Origin: Puia dinghuensis
Lineage (GTDB): Bacteria; Bacteroidota; Bacteroidia; Chitinophagales; Chitinophagaceae
Assembly (NCBI RefSeq): GCF_014642875.1
Contig: NZ_BMJC01000005.1
Coordinates: 715,813-779,812 of the forward strand
DNA length: 64,000 bases
Reading direction: 5' to 3'
Below the pieces are notes generated by a model. It saw nothing but the letters and a program-made list of their open reading frames with translations, searched no databases and was not told the origin of the DNA. Positions 17,235 to 25,857 of the stretch are shown here, one piece after another. A program made the translations under genes and the position numbers. Numbering within the stretch: the first letter of the stretch is position 1; the number at the start of each line of letters is the position of its first letter.

Positions 17235-18841
17235 TTCGCCTTCGCCTCGTAGCCCTGACCATCCTGATTGGCATCAGCACCCTTTCCCAGGCCCAACCCG
17301 CCGTCGACAACCCGATCTACCGCCATATCCCCGCGGACGCCCAAAAAGTCTATCACATCAATTTCCCCGGCATCACCGGCAAGGTCGACTGGAAAGCCCT
17401 GGTCACCAGTTTTCCTGCAAAGGAAAAGAATAAACAGATCGCCGCCTTCCTCAGCGACCCTGCACAGGCAGGCATCGACGTTACCCAGGGTATCTTCATA
17501 GCGGAGAGCAACACCTTGAACATCGACAGCCCCCGGCTTACTACCATCCTCATCCCCCTCACCGATTCGGGCAAATTCATAAAATTCTTAAAAGAGCAGG
17601 ACAACGGCACCTTCGTCCACCTCCCGGGAAAGCCCCGGATGGCAAGGGAGGGAACAACGACCGGCCTTTCCTGGAATGCAACATTGGTAGCAGTCACCTT
17701 TGTCAAGCCACCGGTGAAGACCAAACCGGCCGTCCTCGACACCAACCACTTTGGATGGGTAGCCGCCCGCAGAAGCGCGGCCGCCATCAAAGGTTTCGAC
17801 AAAAGCCCCTTCCTCACCGACCCCTTCTTTCGCAACAGCATAGCCGATGACGGCGATTTTCACCTGTACAGCCGGATGAATGCCGGCCTCAGCTTTGTGA
17901 CTTCCCTCATGCAGATGGCGCATGCCCCGATGGATTCTAATTTCCTGAAAGCATCCCAACAACTGAAGAACAACTTTGCCCGCACCATGGGTACCCTCCG
18001 CTTCGAGAATGGCCGCATCAGCTATCGTAGCAAGGTCATCTACGACTCCATGGGTAACATGGACTTTGCATCCCGCCCCCTCAACACCGGGCTCATCGAA
18101 CACCTTCCCCAGGGCAACCTCCTGGGAATGGCTGTCATGCACTTCAATCTGGGGAGCTACCAGGATATGATGGGAAAAATGCAGAACGGCAAGTCGCTCC
18201 ACATGCTGGATTCGATATTGGCCCTAAAAGGACTGAGCACAAAGGACGTGTTCTCCGCCTTTACTGGTGATCTCGTTTTGGCCGTCATCGATAACGGAAA
18301 AACCCCCGATCCGGCAACGGACTCGATGGGCAAACCCCGGCTCAACAAACCGGACGTCTATATTGTCTTCCCTATAGGGGATATGGCCGCCTTTACAAAG
18401 ATCAGCAATGTGCTGAAAGTATTGAAAGACTCCACGGCCCAAGCCTCCACCGATACAGCGACCAAATCTCCCTTTGGTAAATGGCATCCCGCCCACACCA
18501 TCCATGACAACATTTATGTTCTTGGACCGAACCAACAAGCCACCGATGACTATTTCAACAAACCCGGTCGCGGCCCCAGCCGTCTCGTGACGGACGAGGT
18601 TCTTGCTAGCCCCTTTGCCTTGGTGATCGATATAAAGGCCCTCACCGCCTACCTGCAACCCGTCCTCTCAGGCTCGGGCAAAAACCAGCAGGCGCTGATG
18701 ATCCTCAATATGTTCGATCAGATCACCATCACATCGGCCCGAATCCAGGGCAATACCATGGAATCCCTGGTGGAGGTCAGACTGACCGATCAGCAGCAGA
18801 ATAGCCTCAAAACCCTCCTGCAGCTGTTCCAGGGTCATTAA
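17231..18841 (+). CDS. Secreted DUF4836-like protein
   Basis: A 536-residue protein with a signal peptide ending near LSQAQPAVD. The opening YRHIPADAQKVYHINFPGI and the pattern of repeated alpha/beta segments resemble the Bacteroidota DUF4836 family, whose function is unknown. Four-base ATGA overlap with hisS puts it at the end of that operon. No catalytic motif is recognised. The family assignment is from memory of the N-terminal motif and is moderately secure. Confidence 0.75.
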   Translation: MIRLRLVALTILIGISTLSQAQPAVDNPIYRHIPADAQKVYHINFPGITGKVDWKALVTSFPAKEKNKQIAAFLSDPAQAGIDVTQGIFIAESNTLNIDSPRLTTILIPLTDSGKFIKFLKEQDNGTFVHLPGKPRMAREGTTTGLSWNATLVAVTFVKPPVKTKPAVLDTNHFGWVAARRSAAAIKGFDKSPFLTDPFFRNSIADDGDFHLYSRMNAGLSFVTSLMQMAHAPMDSNFLKASQQLKNNFARTMGTLRFENGRISYRSKVIYDSMGNMDFASRPLNTGLIEHLPQGNLLGMAVMHFNLGSYQDMMGKMQNGKSLHMLDSILALKGLSTKDVFSAFTGDLVLAVIDNGKTPDPATDSMGKPRLNKPDVYIVFPIGDMAAFTKISNVLKVLKDSTAQASTDTATKSPFGKWHPAHTIHDNIYVLGPNQQATDDYFNKPGRGPSRLVTDEVLASPFALVIDIKALTAYLQPVLSGSGKNQQALMILNMFDQITITSARIQGNTMESLVEVRLTDQQQNSLKTLLQLFQGH

Positions 18842-18878
18842 TAAGGCCCCAGCGCGATAAGCGCCGCGGTGCCCCGGC

Positions 18879-19247
18879 CTACCTCACATGCCCGGCCCCG
18901 ACCGGGATATCCTCATGCCGGTAATACACCGGCAGCCCACGCTGTTTTGCGAGCGCGACATCCTGGTCAGCCCCCTTCGACGCGCCCTCGATACGATACA
19001 CCGCATCGCATTTCTCCAGCAGGTGATGCGCCACCGGGTACTGGATCGACTCCCAAACTTCATCCCCCGGCAATCGCGACCCCGCAAGCCGCATCAATGG
19101 CAACGCCAACCACTCGCCGATCATCGGCAGATGTCCCAGCTCCCACACCGTCAGCGCAGCGGCCTCCAGCCGGGCAAGATTCTCCTGCATCAACCCCGGA
19201 TCATCCTGGGTGCCGCCTCGATACGGACCCGCAATAAGTATCAGCAT
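18879..19247 (-). CDS. DUF4406-like nucleoside deoxyribosyltransferase-fold protein
   Basis: A 122-residue single-domain protein beginning MLILIAGPYRGGTQDD, a Rossmann-like start with the phosphate-binding loop of the nucleoside 2-deoxyribosyltransferase fold. LEKCDAVYRIEGASKGADQDVALAKQRGLPVYY carries the conserved Ser/Gly-D-E-like region in the form GASKGADQD. The catalytic Glu of true deoxyribosyltransferases is not obvious, so the substrate is unknown. It converges with the DUF4836-like gene 38 bases away and stands alone. Confidence 0.75.
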   Translation of the reverse strand: MLILIAGPYRGGTQDDPGLMQENLARLEAAALTVWELGHLPMIGEWLALPLMRLAGSRLPGDEVWESIQYPVAHHLLEKCDAVYRIEGASKGADQDVALAKQRGLPVYYRHEDIPVGAGHVR

Positions 19248-19303
19248 AACAAAAAGATTTGCGCAAAGAAAGCGCCCCGCAGGATAATAAATCTTAAACT
19301 ATC

Positions 19304-19897
19304 TTAAGCCCCCCGCCTCTTTCCCTGTTTTTTGAGTATCGCACTCAGAAACTCCGGCGTGATCCCTAAGTAAGACGCAATCTGCTTCTGTGTCACCTGG
19401 CCGGCAATAAGCGGATACTTCTCCACGAAACGGACATATCGTTCCTCCGCTGACAAAGACAGATTGTCTATCGCCCGCAACTGCTCCCTTGTATAGGCAT
19501 TCTGCATCAGGATGCGAAACCACCGCTCGAAGGTCGGCCACCGTCCCAACAGCTCATCCAGCTGCGGCTTGCCGATCCGAAACACCTCGCTCTCCACCAA
19601 CGCCTCGATATACATCATCGCCCGGCGCCCGTTCAGAAAACAATACATGTCCGTCACCCACCAATCCGCCGGCGCGAACATGATCGTCGACTCCCGCCCA
19701 CGGGCATCCATACAATAAGCCCGCAGCGTCCCCGAGTGGACAAAATAGAAATGCTTACAGGCCTGTCCCTCCCGCAACAACAACGCCTTCCGCGGCAACC
19801 GCTGGAATTTCAACAATGAAATAAAATGCTCCGTCTCCTCCGCATCAGGCGCCACATGCCGGCCCACATTCTTCAATATAGCATCATAATCGATCAT
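19304..19897 (-). CDS. Crp/Fnr family transcriptional regulator
   Basis: A 197-residue regulator with an N-terminal cupin-like effector domain (KALLLREGQACKHFYFVHSGTLRAY) and a C-terminal winged helix whose recognition part reads TQKQIASYLGITPEFLSAIL. The effector domain lacks the Arg/Ser pair that binds cAMP and lacks Fnr cysteines, as is common for this group in Bacteroidota. The start ATG overlaps the stop of the upstream permease by 4 bases, so the two are coupled; whether it regulates that permease is inference. Confidence 0.9.
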   Translation of the reverse strand: MIDYDAILKNVGRHVAPDAEETEHFISLLKFQRLPRKALLLREGQACKHFYFVHSGTLRAYCMDARGRESTIMFAPADWWVTDMYCFLNGRRAMMYIEALVESEVFRIGKPQLDELLGRWPTFERWFRILMQNAYTREQLRAIDNLSLSAEERYVRFVEKYPLIAGQVTQKQIASYLGITPEFLSAILKKQGKRRGA

Positions 19898-22347
19898 TCG
19901 CTACGCAGTGCCACCACGGGATTGGCCCGTGCGGCCTTCAACACCTGGAAACTCACCGTCGCCAGCGCGATGAGCATCGCCATGACCCCTACCACCCCGA
20001 ACATCCACCACCGGATATCGATGCGATAGGCAAAGTCCTCCAGCCACCGGTTCATTATCCACCAGGCCAGCGGCATGGCGATGGCGATCGACAAAACCAC
20101 GAGCGACAGGAAACCCGACGCCAGCATGGCCACCAGGTCGCGCACACTCGCCCCCAACACTTTCCGGATACCGATCTCCTTGGTTCGGTTCGCCGCGGCG
20201 ATGGCGCTAAGCCCGAACAACCCCATGCACGCGATCACGATCGCAAAAAAGCTGGCCGCCTTCATCGCCCGCTGCCATCGCATATCCGCCTCATATCGCT
20301 TTGCAAGCGACGCATCGAGGAAGTCGTAGGAAAAGGGATAACCATTGGTTACCCGCTTCCATTCCGTCTCAAAGGCGCTGATCGTCGAAGCCACCTGCCC
20401 CGCCCTGATCTTAAAAAGAAAATCCGCGCAATAGGTTGTCAACAACCGGTGTTGCTCGGGTTCTATCTTTTTGGTCAGGCTTTCAAAATTATAATCCTTC
20501 ACCACCCCGATGATCGTCCCCCTCATATCTTTATTATACACCCCAAGCCGGGCATCTTTTCCAAGCATCTTCAACATCGTCTCGTTTACCACGACAGGCC
20601 TCATCGTCGTTGAAGTGTCGCTAAGAAAGGCCGGCGAAAAACCCCGTCCCTGGACAAACTTCAACTTCAACAGCTCGAAATAGTTGTAGTCCACGGTTAT
20701 CATTCTGTACCATCCCTGTTTCCCATTGAGAATAATGCTGTTGGTATTACTGGCCCCCGTCGGGCCGCCGTTCATGCTGGAATACGCCAGCACATCCGGC
20801 CGGGAACGGGCAAAAGCATACAAGGCGTCCCGCGTTTTCCTTACAAAAGCCCCATCATAGGTAGGATTGTGAACGATCAACACCTGGTCCTTATCAAAAC
20901 CCAGGTCTTTATTCATCACAAACACCATCTGCCGGTCGATGACAAACGCCGCCGTCATCAGCACCACGCAACAGGTGAATTGCACCACCACCAGCACCCG
21001 GGAAAATCGCGGGTTGATACGCACACTGCTAAAGCCTTTCATGATCGACAGCGGCTTCAGCCGGGAGATCAGCAGGGCGGGATAATACCCGGCCAGTAAC
21101 CCCAGCGCGACCGCCAACACCAGCGCCGCCGCAACCACCTCTTTCCACGAAAGCGCGCCAAAGCTCACTTCACTACCGATGACGCTGCGCAGCAAGGGCA
21201 ATCCCAGCCAGGAAAGCATAAGCCCGAAGCCCACCGCGATTCCCGCCAGCAGCTGGGTCTCTACCCACGATTGCAGGATGATCGCCCGTCTTCCCGCACC
21301 CATCACCTTCCGCACGCCCACCTCCTGGCTACGCGCCGCTGCATTCGATACGGTGATCAGCACATAATTCAGCGAAGCCAGCAACACGATCACCACCACG
21401 ATACAAAACAACTGATAGATAGCCTTGGCATCGGTATAATGTCCCCATGCTGCGGCATTGTAGTGGCAATCCGCCAGGGGACGCAGGTTCCAGTGGTAAC
21501 TATCGCGCACTTCCGCCGGCACTCCCTTGAACCATATCGTATCGAGAAAAGGTCTGATATAGGTTTTTACCCAGGCATTCATCTTGCCTTCGAATTTATG
21601 ACGGTCGGTTCCGGGCTGCAGTTCCACCAGCAAATCGTAGCTCATCTGATTGAAACCCGCCTCTAGCCGTTCCCGGTAGTCATGTTCCGCTTCGATAGGG
21701 AAGACAAGGCCGAACTGGATGCTCGAATTCGCCGGCGCATCCGCGGCTACCCCGGTCACCCTGAAAAGCCGGGTGCTATCTTCCAGCAGCCTGACGGTCT
21801 GCCCCATGGGGTCCTTGTTCCCGAAATACTTCTTTGCCACGCTTTCCGCCAGTACAACATTATTCGGACTCGCCAGCGCCGTCCGGGCATCCCCCTTTAG
21901 CAAGGGAAACGAAAAGGTCTGAAAGAAGTTAGCATCGGTCCAGACTATCTCGGACTCTTTATATACATCCGGGCCCGCCCCTACCAATCCCGGCCAATGG
22001 AACATGATCCGGTTATAGGCGGCTACCTCCGGAAAATTGCGCCGCAGGTCGGGGCCCACGATGAGGGGGAAGGCCAAATCATTCTCCTGGTCATTGTTCC
22101 CCAACAGCAGGTCAAAAACCCCCTTCCGATCCTTCGATTCTGATTGTTTGCCCAAGCCGCTCATCTCGCAACGATAGAGCCTGTCCTTTTTCTGGTGGAA
22201 GGTGTCGAAGGACTGCTCCCATCGGATATGGTAAAAGAGCAACAGGCAAAAAGCGACGGAGACGGAGAGACCAAAAAGATTGATAATGCTAAAGGTGCGG
22301 TTGCGGAAAAGGTTCCGCCAGGCGACGATAAGGTAACTTCTTAACAT
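19894..22347 (-). CDS. MacB/FtsX-type ABC transporter permease
   Basis: An 817-residue permease with the duplicated layout of the family: TM helix and periplasmic MacB-core domain (residues 20-260), three-helix FtsX domain (about 285-430), and the same again (about 435-817). The final helices contain ANRTKEIGIRKVLGASVRDLVAMLA, a hallmark of the family. No ATP-binding subunit lies next to it. Such orphan permeases occur in many copies in Chitinophagaceae; their substrate is unknown. The second copy in this window is at 49708-52068. Confidence 0.92.
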   Translation of the reverse strand: MLRSYLIVAWRNLFRNRTFSIINLFGLSVSVAFCLLLFYHIRWEQSFDTFHQKKDRLYRCEMSGLGKQSESKDRKGVFDLLLGNNDQENDLAFPLIVGPDLRRNFPEVAAYNRIMFHWPGLVGAGPDVYKESEIVWTDANFFQTFSFPLLKGDARTALASPNNVVLAESVAKKYFGNKDPMGQTVRLLEDSTRLFRVTGVAADAPANSSIQFGLVFPIEAEHDYRERLEAGFNQMSYDLLVELQPGTDRHKFEGKMNAWVKTYIRPFLDTIWFKGVPAEVRDSYHWNLRPLADCHYNAAAWGHYTDAKAIYQLFCIVVVIVLLASLNYVLITVSNAAARSQEVGVRKVMGAGRRAIILQSWVETQLLAGIAVGFGLMLSWLGLPLLRSVIGSEVSFGALSWKEVVAAALVLAVALGLLAGYYPALLISRLKPLSIMKGFSSVRINPRFSRVLVVVQFTCCVVLMTAAFVIDRQMVFVMNKDLGFDKDQVLIVHNPTYDGAFVRKTRDALYAFARSRPDVLAYSSMNGGPTGASNTNSIILNGKQGWYRMITVDYNYFELLKLKFVQGRGFSPAFLSDTSTTMRPVVVNETMLKMLGKDARLGVYNKDMRGTIIGVVKDYNFESLTKKIEPEQHRLLTTYCADFLFKIRAGQVASTISAFETEWKRVTNGYPFSYDFLDASLAKRYEADMRWQRAMKAASFFAIVIACMGLFGLSAIAAANRTKEIGIRKVLGASVRDLVAMLASGFLSLVVLSIAIAMPLAWWIMNRWLEDFAYRIDIRWWMFGVVGVMAMLIALATVSFQVLKAARANPVVALRSE

Positions 22348-22413
22348 AGGCAGGGAGTAAAATTGTGAGACTTCTGTGATACTCTAATATAGGCAAAATC
22401 GTCCTTATTATAG

Positions 22414-22421
22414 TAAATTTG
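22414..22421 (+). promoter_or_regulatory. -7 promoter box ahead of the cytochrome b gene
   Basis: TAAATTTG, 14 bases before the ATG at 22436, matches TAnnTTTG. No TTG is seen at the expected distance upstream. Confidence 0.45.
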
Positions 22422-22435
22422 TACGAAGCCCACAC

Positions 22436-23323
22436 ATGAAAAAGCTAGTCCCAAAGCACCCCTTAGCCATCCGCTGGATGCACTGGATCAATTTCCCGGT
22501 GCTCTTTGTCATGATCTGGAGCGGGATGCTCATCTATTGGGCCAACGACGTGTTCAAGATCCATCTCGGTCACAACATCATCTTCAGCTTCTTTCCAGAC
22601 GGCTTTTACAAGACCCTCCACCTCTCCCGCCGGCTCGCCGAGGGGATGGCCTTTCACTTTATTTTTATGTGGGTCTTCTTCCTCAACGGGCTGGCCTATG
22701 TGCTGTACACCCTCTTTTCGGGGGAATGGCGCTATCTTTTTCCCAATAAACATTCCTTCAAGGAAGCCTGGCAGGTATTGCTCCACGATCTCCATATCCG
22801 GAAACACTCACGTCGGTCCACATCGGCAAGCCTCGTGGACGGATCGGACTCCGCCCGATCTGGCGCCCCGCCGCAAGGCAAGTTCAACGGCGCGCAGAAG
22901 ATCGCCTACACCGGCATCATCGTCATGGGGCTCGGCTCCGTGCTTACGGGTCTGGCCATCTATAAGCCTATTCAGTTCCAGTGGCTTTGCCTTTGTTTCG
23001 GGGGATATGCGGCCGCCCGCATCATTCATTTTATCCTCACCCTGTTATATTGCATCTTCTTTCTTGTCCATGTCTTCCAGGTGATCCTTGCAGGCTGGAA
23101 CAACTTCCGCGCTATGGTCACCGGCTGGGAAGTGGTCAATATAGCGCCGCCCCCCGTCGTCGTCGCCACCGCAACGGTCCCCGCGCCATTAGCCGCCGCG
23201 CCAACCGCGCCAACTCCCGCGCCATCCACACCCATCGAACCGCCACTCACTACCCCCATATCCGACCCCGTCGCGCCACCACCCCCTCCAGTCGATCACC
23301 CTCAAACCCCATCCCATGAATAA
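22436..23323 (+). CDS. Membrane cytochrome b of a molybdoenzyme pair
   Basis: A 295-residue membrane protein with four helices and histidines placed for two b hemes: His in AIRWMHWINFP, in MAFHFIFMWVFF, in ARIIHFILTLLY and in FFLVHVFQVI. It resembles the cytochrome b of thiosulfate reductase and formate dehydrogenase families. The C-terminal 60 or so residues are a Pro/Ala/Thr tail with no domain. Its end overlaps the next gene by 8 bases, so it most likely anchors that enzyme and passes it electrons from the quinone pool. Confidence 0.88.
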   Translation: MKKLVPKHPLAIRWMHWINFPVLFVMIWSGMLIYWANDVFKIHLGHNIIFSFFPDGFYKTLHLSRRLAEGMAFHFIFMWVFFLNGLAYVLYTLFSGEWRYLFPNKHSFKEAWQVLLHDLHIRKHSRRSTSASLVDGSDSARSGAPPQGKFNGAQKIAYTGIIVMGLGSVLTGLAIYKPIQFQWLCLCFGGYAAARIIHFILTLLYCIFFLVHVFQVILAGWNNFRAMVTGWEVVNIAPPPVVVATATVPAPLAAAPTAPTPAPSTPIEPPLTTPISDPVAPPPPPVDHPQTPSHE

Positions 23324-24161
23324 CAAGGCCCACACACCACCCTCCGGCTCCAACCCCGCCCCCATATCCCCCCGCCCCACCTTCCGCGACCGGCTCCGCA
23401 AAGCCATGGGCCACAGCGACGACCTGTCCATTCAGAAACAGATCAACCGCCGCACCTTTATCAGCTTCTCGGCTTTCTTCTTACTCGGCGCCGCGGCATG
23501 GAAATCCTGGTTCTGGATAAAGGACGCAGCGCAAAGCGACGGCGTCCAGGCTCCCCTTCGCAAGGGCCTCAACATCAACGAAAAAATTCTCAAGCCGACG
23601 CTCAGCCCCAACCATCTCGCCAAAACCTATCCGACGAGCCAGGCCGCGCGTAACGTCCGGCCCAACGGCAATATCGGAACGCATGCTCAGGGCTTCGATC
23701 CATCTACGTGGCAGCTCGAGGTCGCTACCCTCGACAGGGGCGTCCTCACCATCGGCATCGATGAGTTGAAACAGCTGCCCAAAACCGAATTTGCTTTTGA
23801 ATTTAAGTGTATCGAAGGCTGGAGCCAGGTCTCCTGGTGGGGTGGGGTAAAATTCAGCGACTTCATCCATCATTACGGCCTCGAAAGGGAGGCTGCCCTC
23901 ACCTATGTCGGCCTCAGCACCCCCGATGACAAATATTATGTAGGGATCGACACGCCCAGTGCCCTCCACCCCCAAACGCTTCTCTGCTACGAAATGACCG
24001 GCCAGCCCCTGCCCCCCGAACACGGGGCCCCTCTCCGCCTGATCATCCCCGTTAAATATGGGGTCAAAAACCTCAAGCGCATCGGCAAGATCTTCTTCAG
24101 CAACGACCGCCCCCGCGACTACTGGTTCGAGCGCGGCTACGACTACTACTGCGGACTCTAG
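23316..24161 (+). CDS. Tat-exported sulfite oxidase-fold molybdopterin enzyme
   Basis: A 281-residue oxidoreductase of the sulfite oxidase/MsrP fold. The N-terminus has a proline-rich lead of about 40 residues, then a Tat-like signal NRRTFISFSAFFLLGAAAW around residues 44-62. The molybdenum ligand is Cys165 in FKCIEGWSQVSWWGGV, and IPVKYGVKNLKRIGKIFF near the C-terminus is typical of the fold. With the overlapping cytochrome b it forms a two-gene membrane system comparable in logic to MsrP-MsrQ, though the anchor belongs to another cytochrome family. The substrate is unknown. Confidence 0.88.
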   Translation: MNNKAHTPPSGSNPAPISPRPTFRDRLRKAMGHSDDLSIQKQINRRTFISFSAFFLLGAAAWKSWFWIKDAAQSDGVQAPLRKGLNINEKILKPTLSPNHLAKTYPTSQAARNVRPNGNIGTHAQGFDPSTWQLEVATLDRGVLTIGIDELKQLPKTEFAFEFKCIEGWSQVSWWGGVKFSDFIHHYGLEREAALTYVGLSTPDDKYYVGIDTPSALHPQTLLCYEMTGQPLPPEHGAPLRLIIPVKYGVKNLKRIGKIFFSNDRPRDYWFERGYDYYCGL

Positions 24162-24203
24162 CCCTCCCCCACCACCGCACCGCGCCAGGCCCCTTTTATT
24201 TTT

Positions 24204-24230
24204 TTGACATTATTCCTTTTGCTAAATTTA
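24204..24230 (+). promoter_or_regulatory. Predicted promoter of the RhuM-family gene
   Basis: TTG (24204-24206, within TTGACA), 16 bases, then TAAATTTA (24223-24230), one base short of the TAnnTTTG box. It lies 38 bases before the ATG. Confidence 0.4.
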
Positions 24231-24236
24231 TTGTCC

Positions 24237-24254
24237 GGCAAAACCCTTTTTGCC
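24237..24254 (+). promoter_or_regulatory. Inverted repeat in the leader of the RhuM-family gene
   Basis: GGCAAAA-CCCT-TTTTGCC, a perfect 7-base stem with a 4-base centre, right where transcription from the predicted promoter would begin. It could be an operator for self-regulation or a short RNA hairpin. Confidence 0.4.
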
Positions 24255-24268
24255 CAAAAGACCATCTT

Positions 24269-25279
24269 ATGCAAACATTCGAGATATTGCTGTATACGGC
24301 GCCCGAGGGAAAGACACATATCGAAGTCTTCTACGAAGAAGAAACCTTTTGGCTTTCGCAAAAGAAAATGGCCGAATTATTCGGCGTAGAAGTCCAAACG
24401 ATAAACTACCATCTGAAAGAAATATTCAAAACCAGCGAGTTAGAAGAAAAATCAACTATTCGAATTTTTCGAATAGTTCAAATAGAGGGCACCCGTGAAG
24501 TCTCCCGGGAAGTCGACTTCTACAACCTCGACGCCATCATTGCCGTCGGCTATCGCGTCAACTCCATCGAAGCCACCCGTTTCCGCATCTGGTCCACCAA
24601 AACCCTCCGGGAATACATCATAAAGGGTTTTGTCCTGGATGACGAACGCCTGAAACAAGGCAAAAACTTTGGCAAAGACTATTTTGACGAACTACTCGAA
24701 CGTATCCGCGAGATCCGCGCCAGCGAAAGAAGGTTCTACCAAAAAATAACCGACATCTTCGCCCAATGCAGCATGGACTACGATCCCCGATCCGAGATTA
24801 CCCGCACATTCTACCAAACCGTCCAAAACAAACTCCACTGGGCCATCACCGGGCACACCGCCGCAGAGATCATCGCCCAACGGGCCCAGGCCGCCAAGCC
24901 CAACATGGGCCTCACCACCTGGAAACACGCCCCTAAGGGAAAGATCCAGAAATCCGACGTCACCATCGCTAAAAATTATCTCGAAGAAAAAGAACTGGAC
25001 GAACTCAATCGCATCGTAAGCATGTATCTCGATTATGCGGAGAACCAGGCCAAACGAAAAATCGCGATGACCATGAAAGACTGGGCCACTCGGATGGATG
25101 CCTTCCTTCAATTCAATGAATATGCCGTATTAAAAGACGCCGGCCGCATCAGCGCAGAGATCGCCAAAAAATTAGCCGAAGAACAATTCGCACATTACCG
25201 CGTTATCCAGGACCATCGCTACGAGTCAGACTTCGACGAAGCAATCAATCATCTCAAAAACATCCCAACCGGCGAATAA
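24269..25279 (+). CDS. RhuM family protein
   Basis: A 336-residue protein matching the virulence-RhuM family along its whole length: an N-terminal winged-helix region (EETFWLSQKKMAELFGVEVQTINYHLKEIF), then SREVDFYNLDAIIAVGYRVNS, TRFRIWSTKTLREYIIKGF and a helical C-terminus with PKGKIQKSDVTIAKNYLEEKE. RhuM was named from a Salmonella pathogenicity island, but homologues are scattered in many bacteria, often near mobile or defence genes, and no activity is established. Base composition is close to that of its neighbours. It is monocistronic and followed by a terminator-like hairpin. Confidence 0.9.
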   Translation: MQTFEILLYTAPEGKTHIEVFYEEETFWLSQKKMAELFGVEVQTINYHLKEIFKTSELEEKSTIRIFRIVQIEGTREVSREVDFYNLDAIIAVGYRVNSIEATRFRIWSTKTLREYIIKGFVLDDERLKQGKNFGKDYFDELLERIREIRASERRFYQKITDIFAQCSMDYDPRSEITRTFYQTVQNKLHWAITGHTAAEIIAQRAQAAKPNMGLTTWKHAPKGKIQKSDVTIAKNYLEEKELDELNRIVSMYLDYAENQAKRKIAMTMKDWATRMDAFLQFNEYAVLKDAGRISAEIAKKLAEEQFAHYRVIQDHRYESDFDEAINHLKNIPTGE

Positions 25280-25287
25280 ATAAAATG

Positions 25288-25318
25288 GCCCCTTCGCCAG
25301 GAATGGGTGAGGGGCTTT
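25288..25318 (+). terminator. Probable terminator of the RhuM-family gene
   Basis: GCCCCT (25288-25293) pairs with AGGGGC (25310-25315), followed by TTTG. The stem is 6 bases plus a wobble pair and the T-run is short, so it is a weak intrinsic terminator, 9 bases after the stop codon. Confidence 0.45.
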
Positions 25319-25470
25319 GTCAGTTCTTGTGTTTTAACTGTTTAAACTGCCTTCGCTACCAACCGGGAGCCAAATAACCAGTTAAACCTTCACACCGTAT
25401 AGACATACGGCGTTCTTCCTATGAAAAAAATGAAAAACATTGGTCACCTGGAATTGTAGAAATGAAAAAA

Positions 25471-25680
25471 GCGCGGAACTCTCATCTTACCGTCTTAGAG
25501 GCCCTAGGAAGCCTGGAAACGAATAAGAGAGAGCCCGCGCACGAACGCGAGCTCATCACCTTATCATCCCGTTTCCTTCGAAATTTCCTAGGTTTCTAAG
25601 ACGAGAATCAAAAGCGAGTAGCTTCAATAAGTTGAAGTACCGCGAATATCGTAAAACGGGCGGCATTCCACAACCGCCCG
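25471..25680. other. Candidate structured RNA or hairpin-rich element
   Basis: Stem B: 25491-25522 is an imperfect complement of 25570-25603, with matching blocks CGTCTTAGA, CCTAGGAA and GGAAACG. Its loop holds an inner stem GAGC/GCTC with GCG/CGC. Stem A: GCGCGG (25471-25476) plus CTCTC pairs with GAGAG plus CCGCGC (25535-25540) inside the loop of B, so A and B form a pseudoknot, and A competes with the inner stem. Read on the minus strand, A is followed by TTTTTT. Two more perfect hairpins follow, at 25622-25637 (CTTCAA/TTGAAG) and 25657-25680 (CGGGCGG/CCGCCCG). Strand and function are unknown; a miniature transposable element is the main alternative. Confidence 0.45.
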
Positions 25681-25857
25681 GCGCTAATCAGGTAGCCATA
25701 GCCTTCTAAAACCTTATCTTCTAATAAACACCAAGATACATCTTTTTAATAACCATATGTCATTTTATGACGTATTTTATGTCAGCTTTTGACAGTAAAT
25801 GAGTAAATATCAGACGCTTTTAGTGTCCGACTAAGACTTTGCCCGTTTCTTTGCCGA

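Larger units (their letters stand above)
25280..25857. other. 578-base non-coding stretch with several hairpins
   Basis: No convincing reading frame was found. The stretch begins with a terminator-like hairpin (25288-25318), continues with an AT-rich part, then a highly structured part (25471-25680, listed separately), and ends in a second AT-rich segment before the small HTH gene. No tRNA or CRISPR repeat was recognised. Confidence 0.7.
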
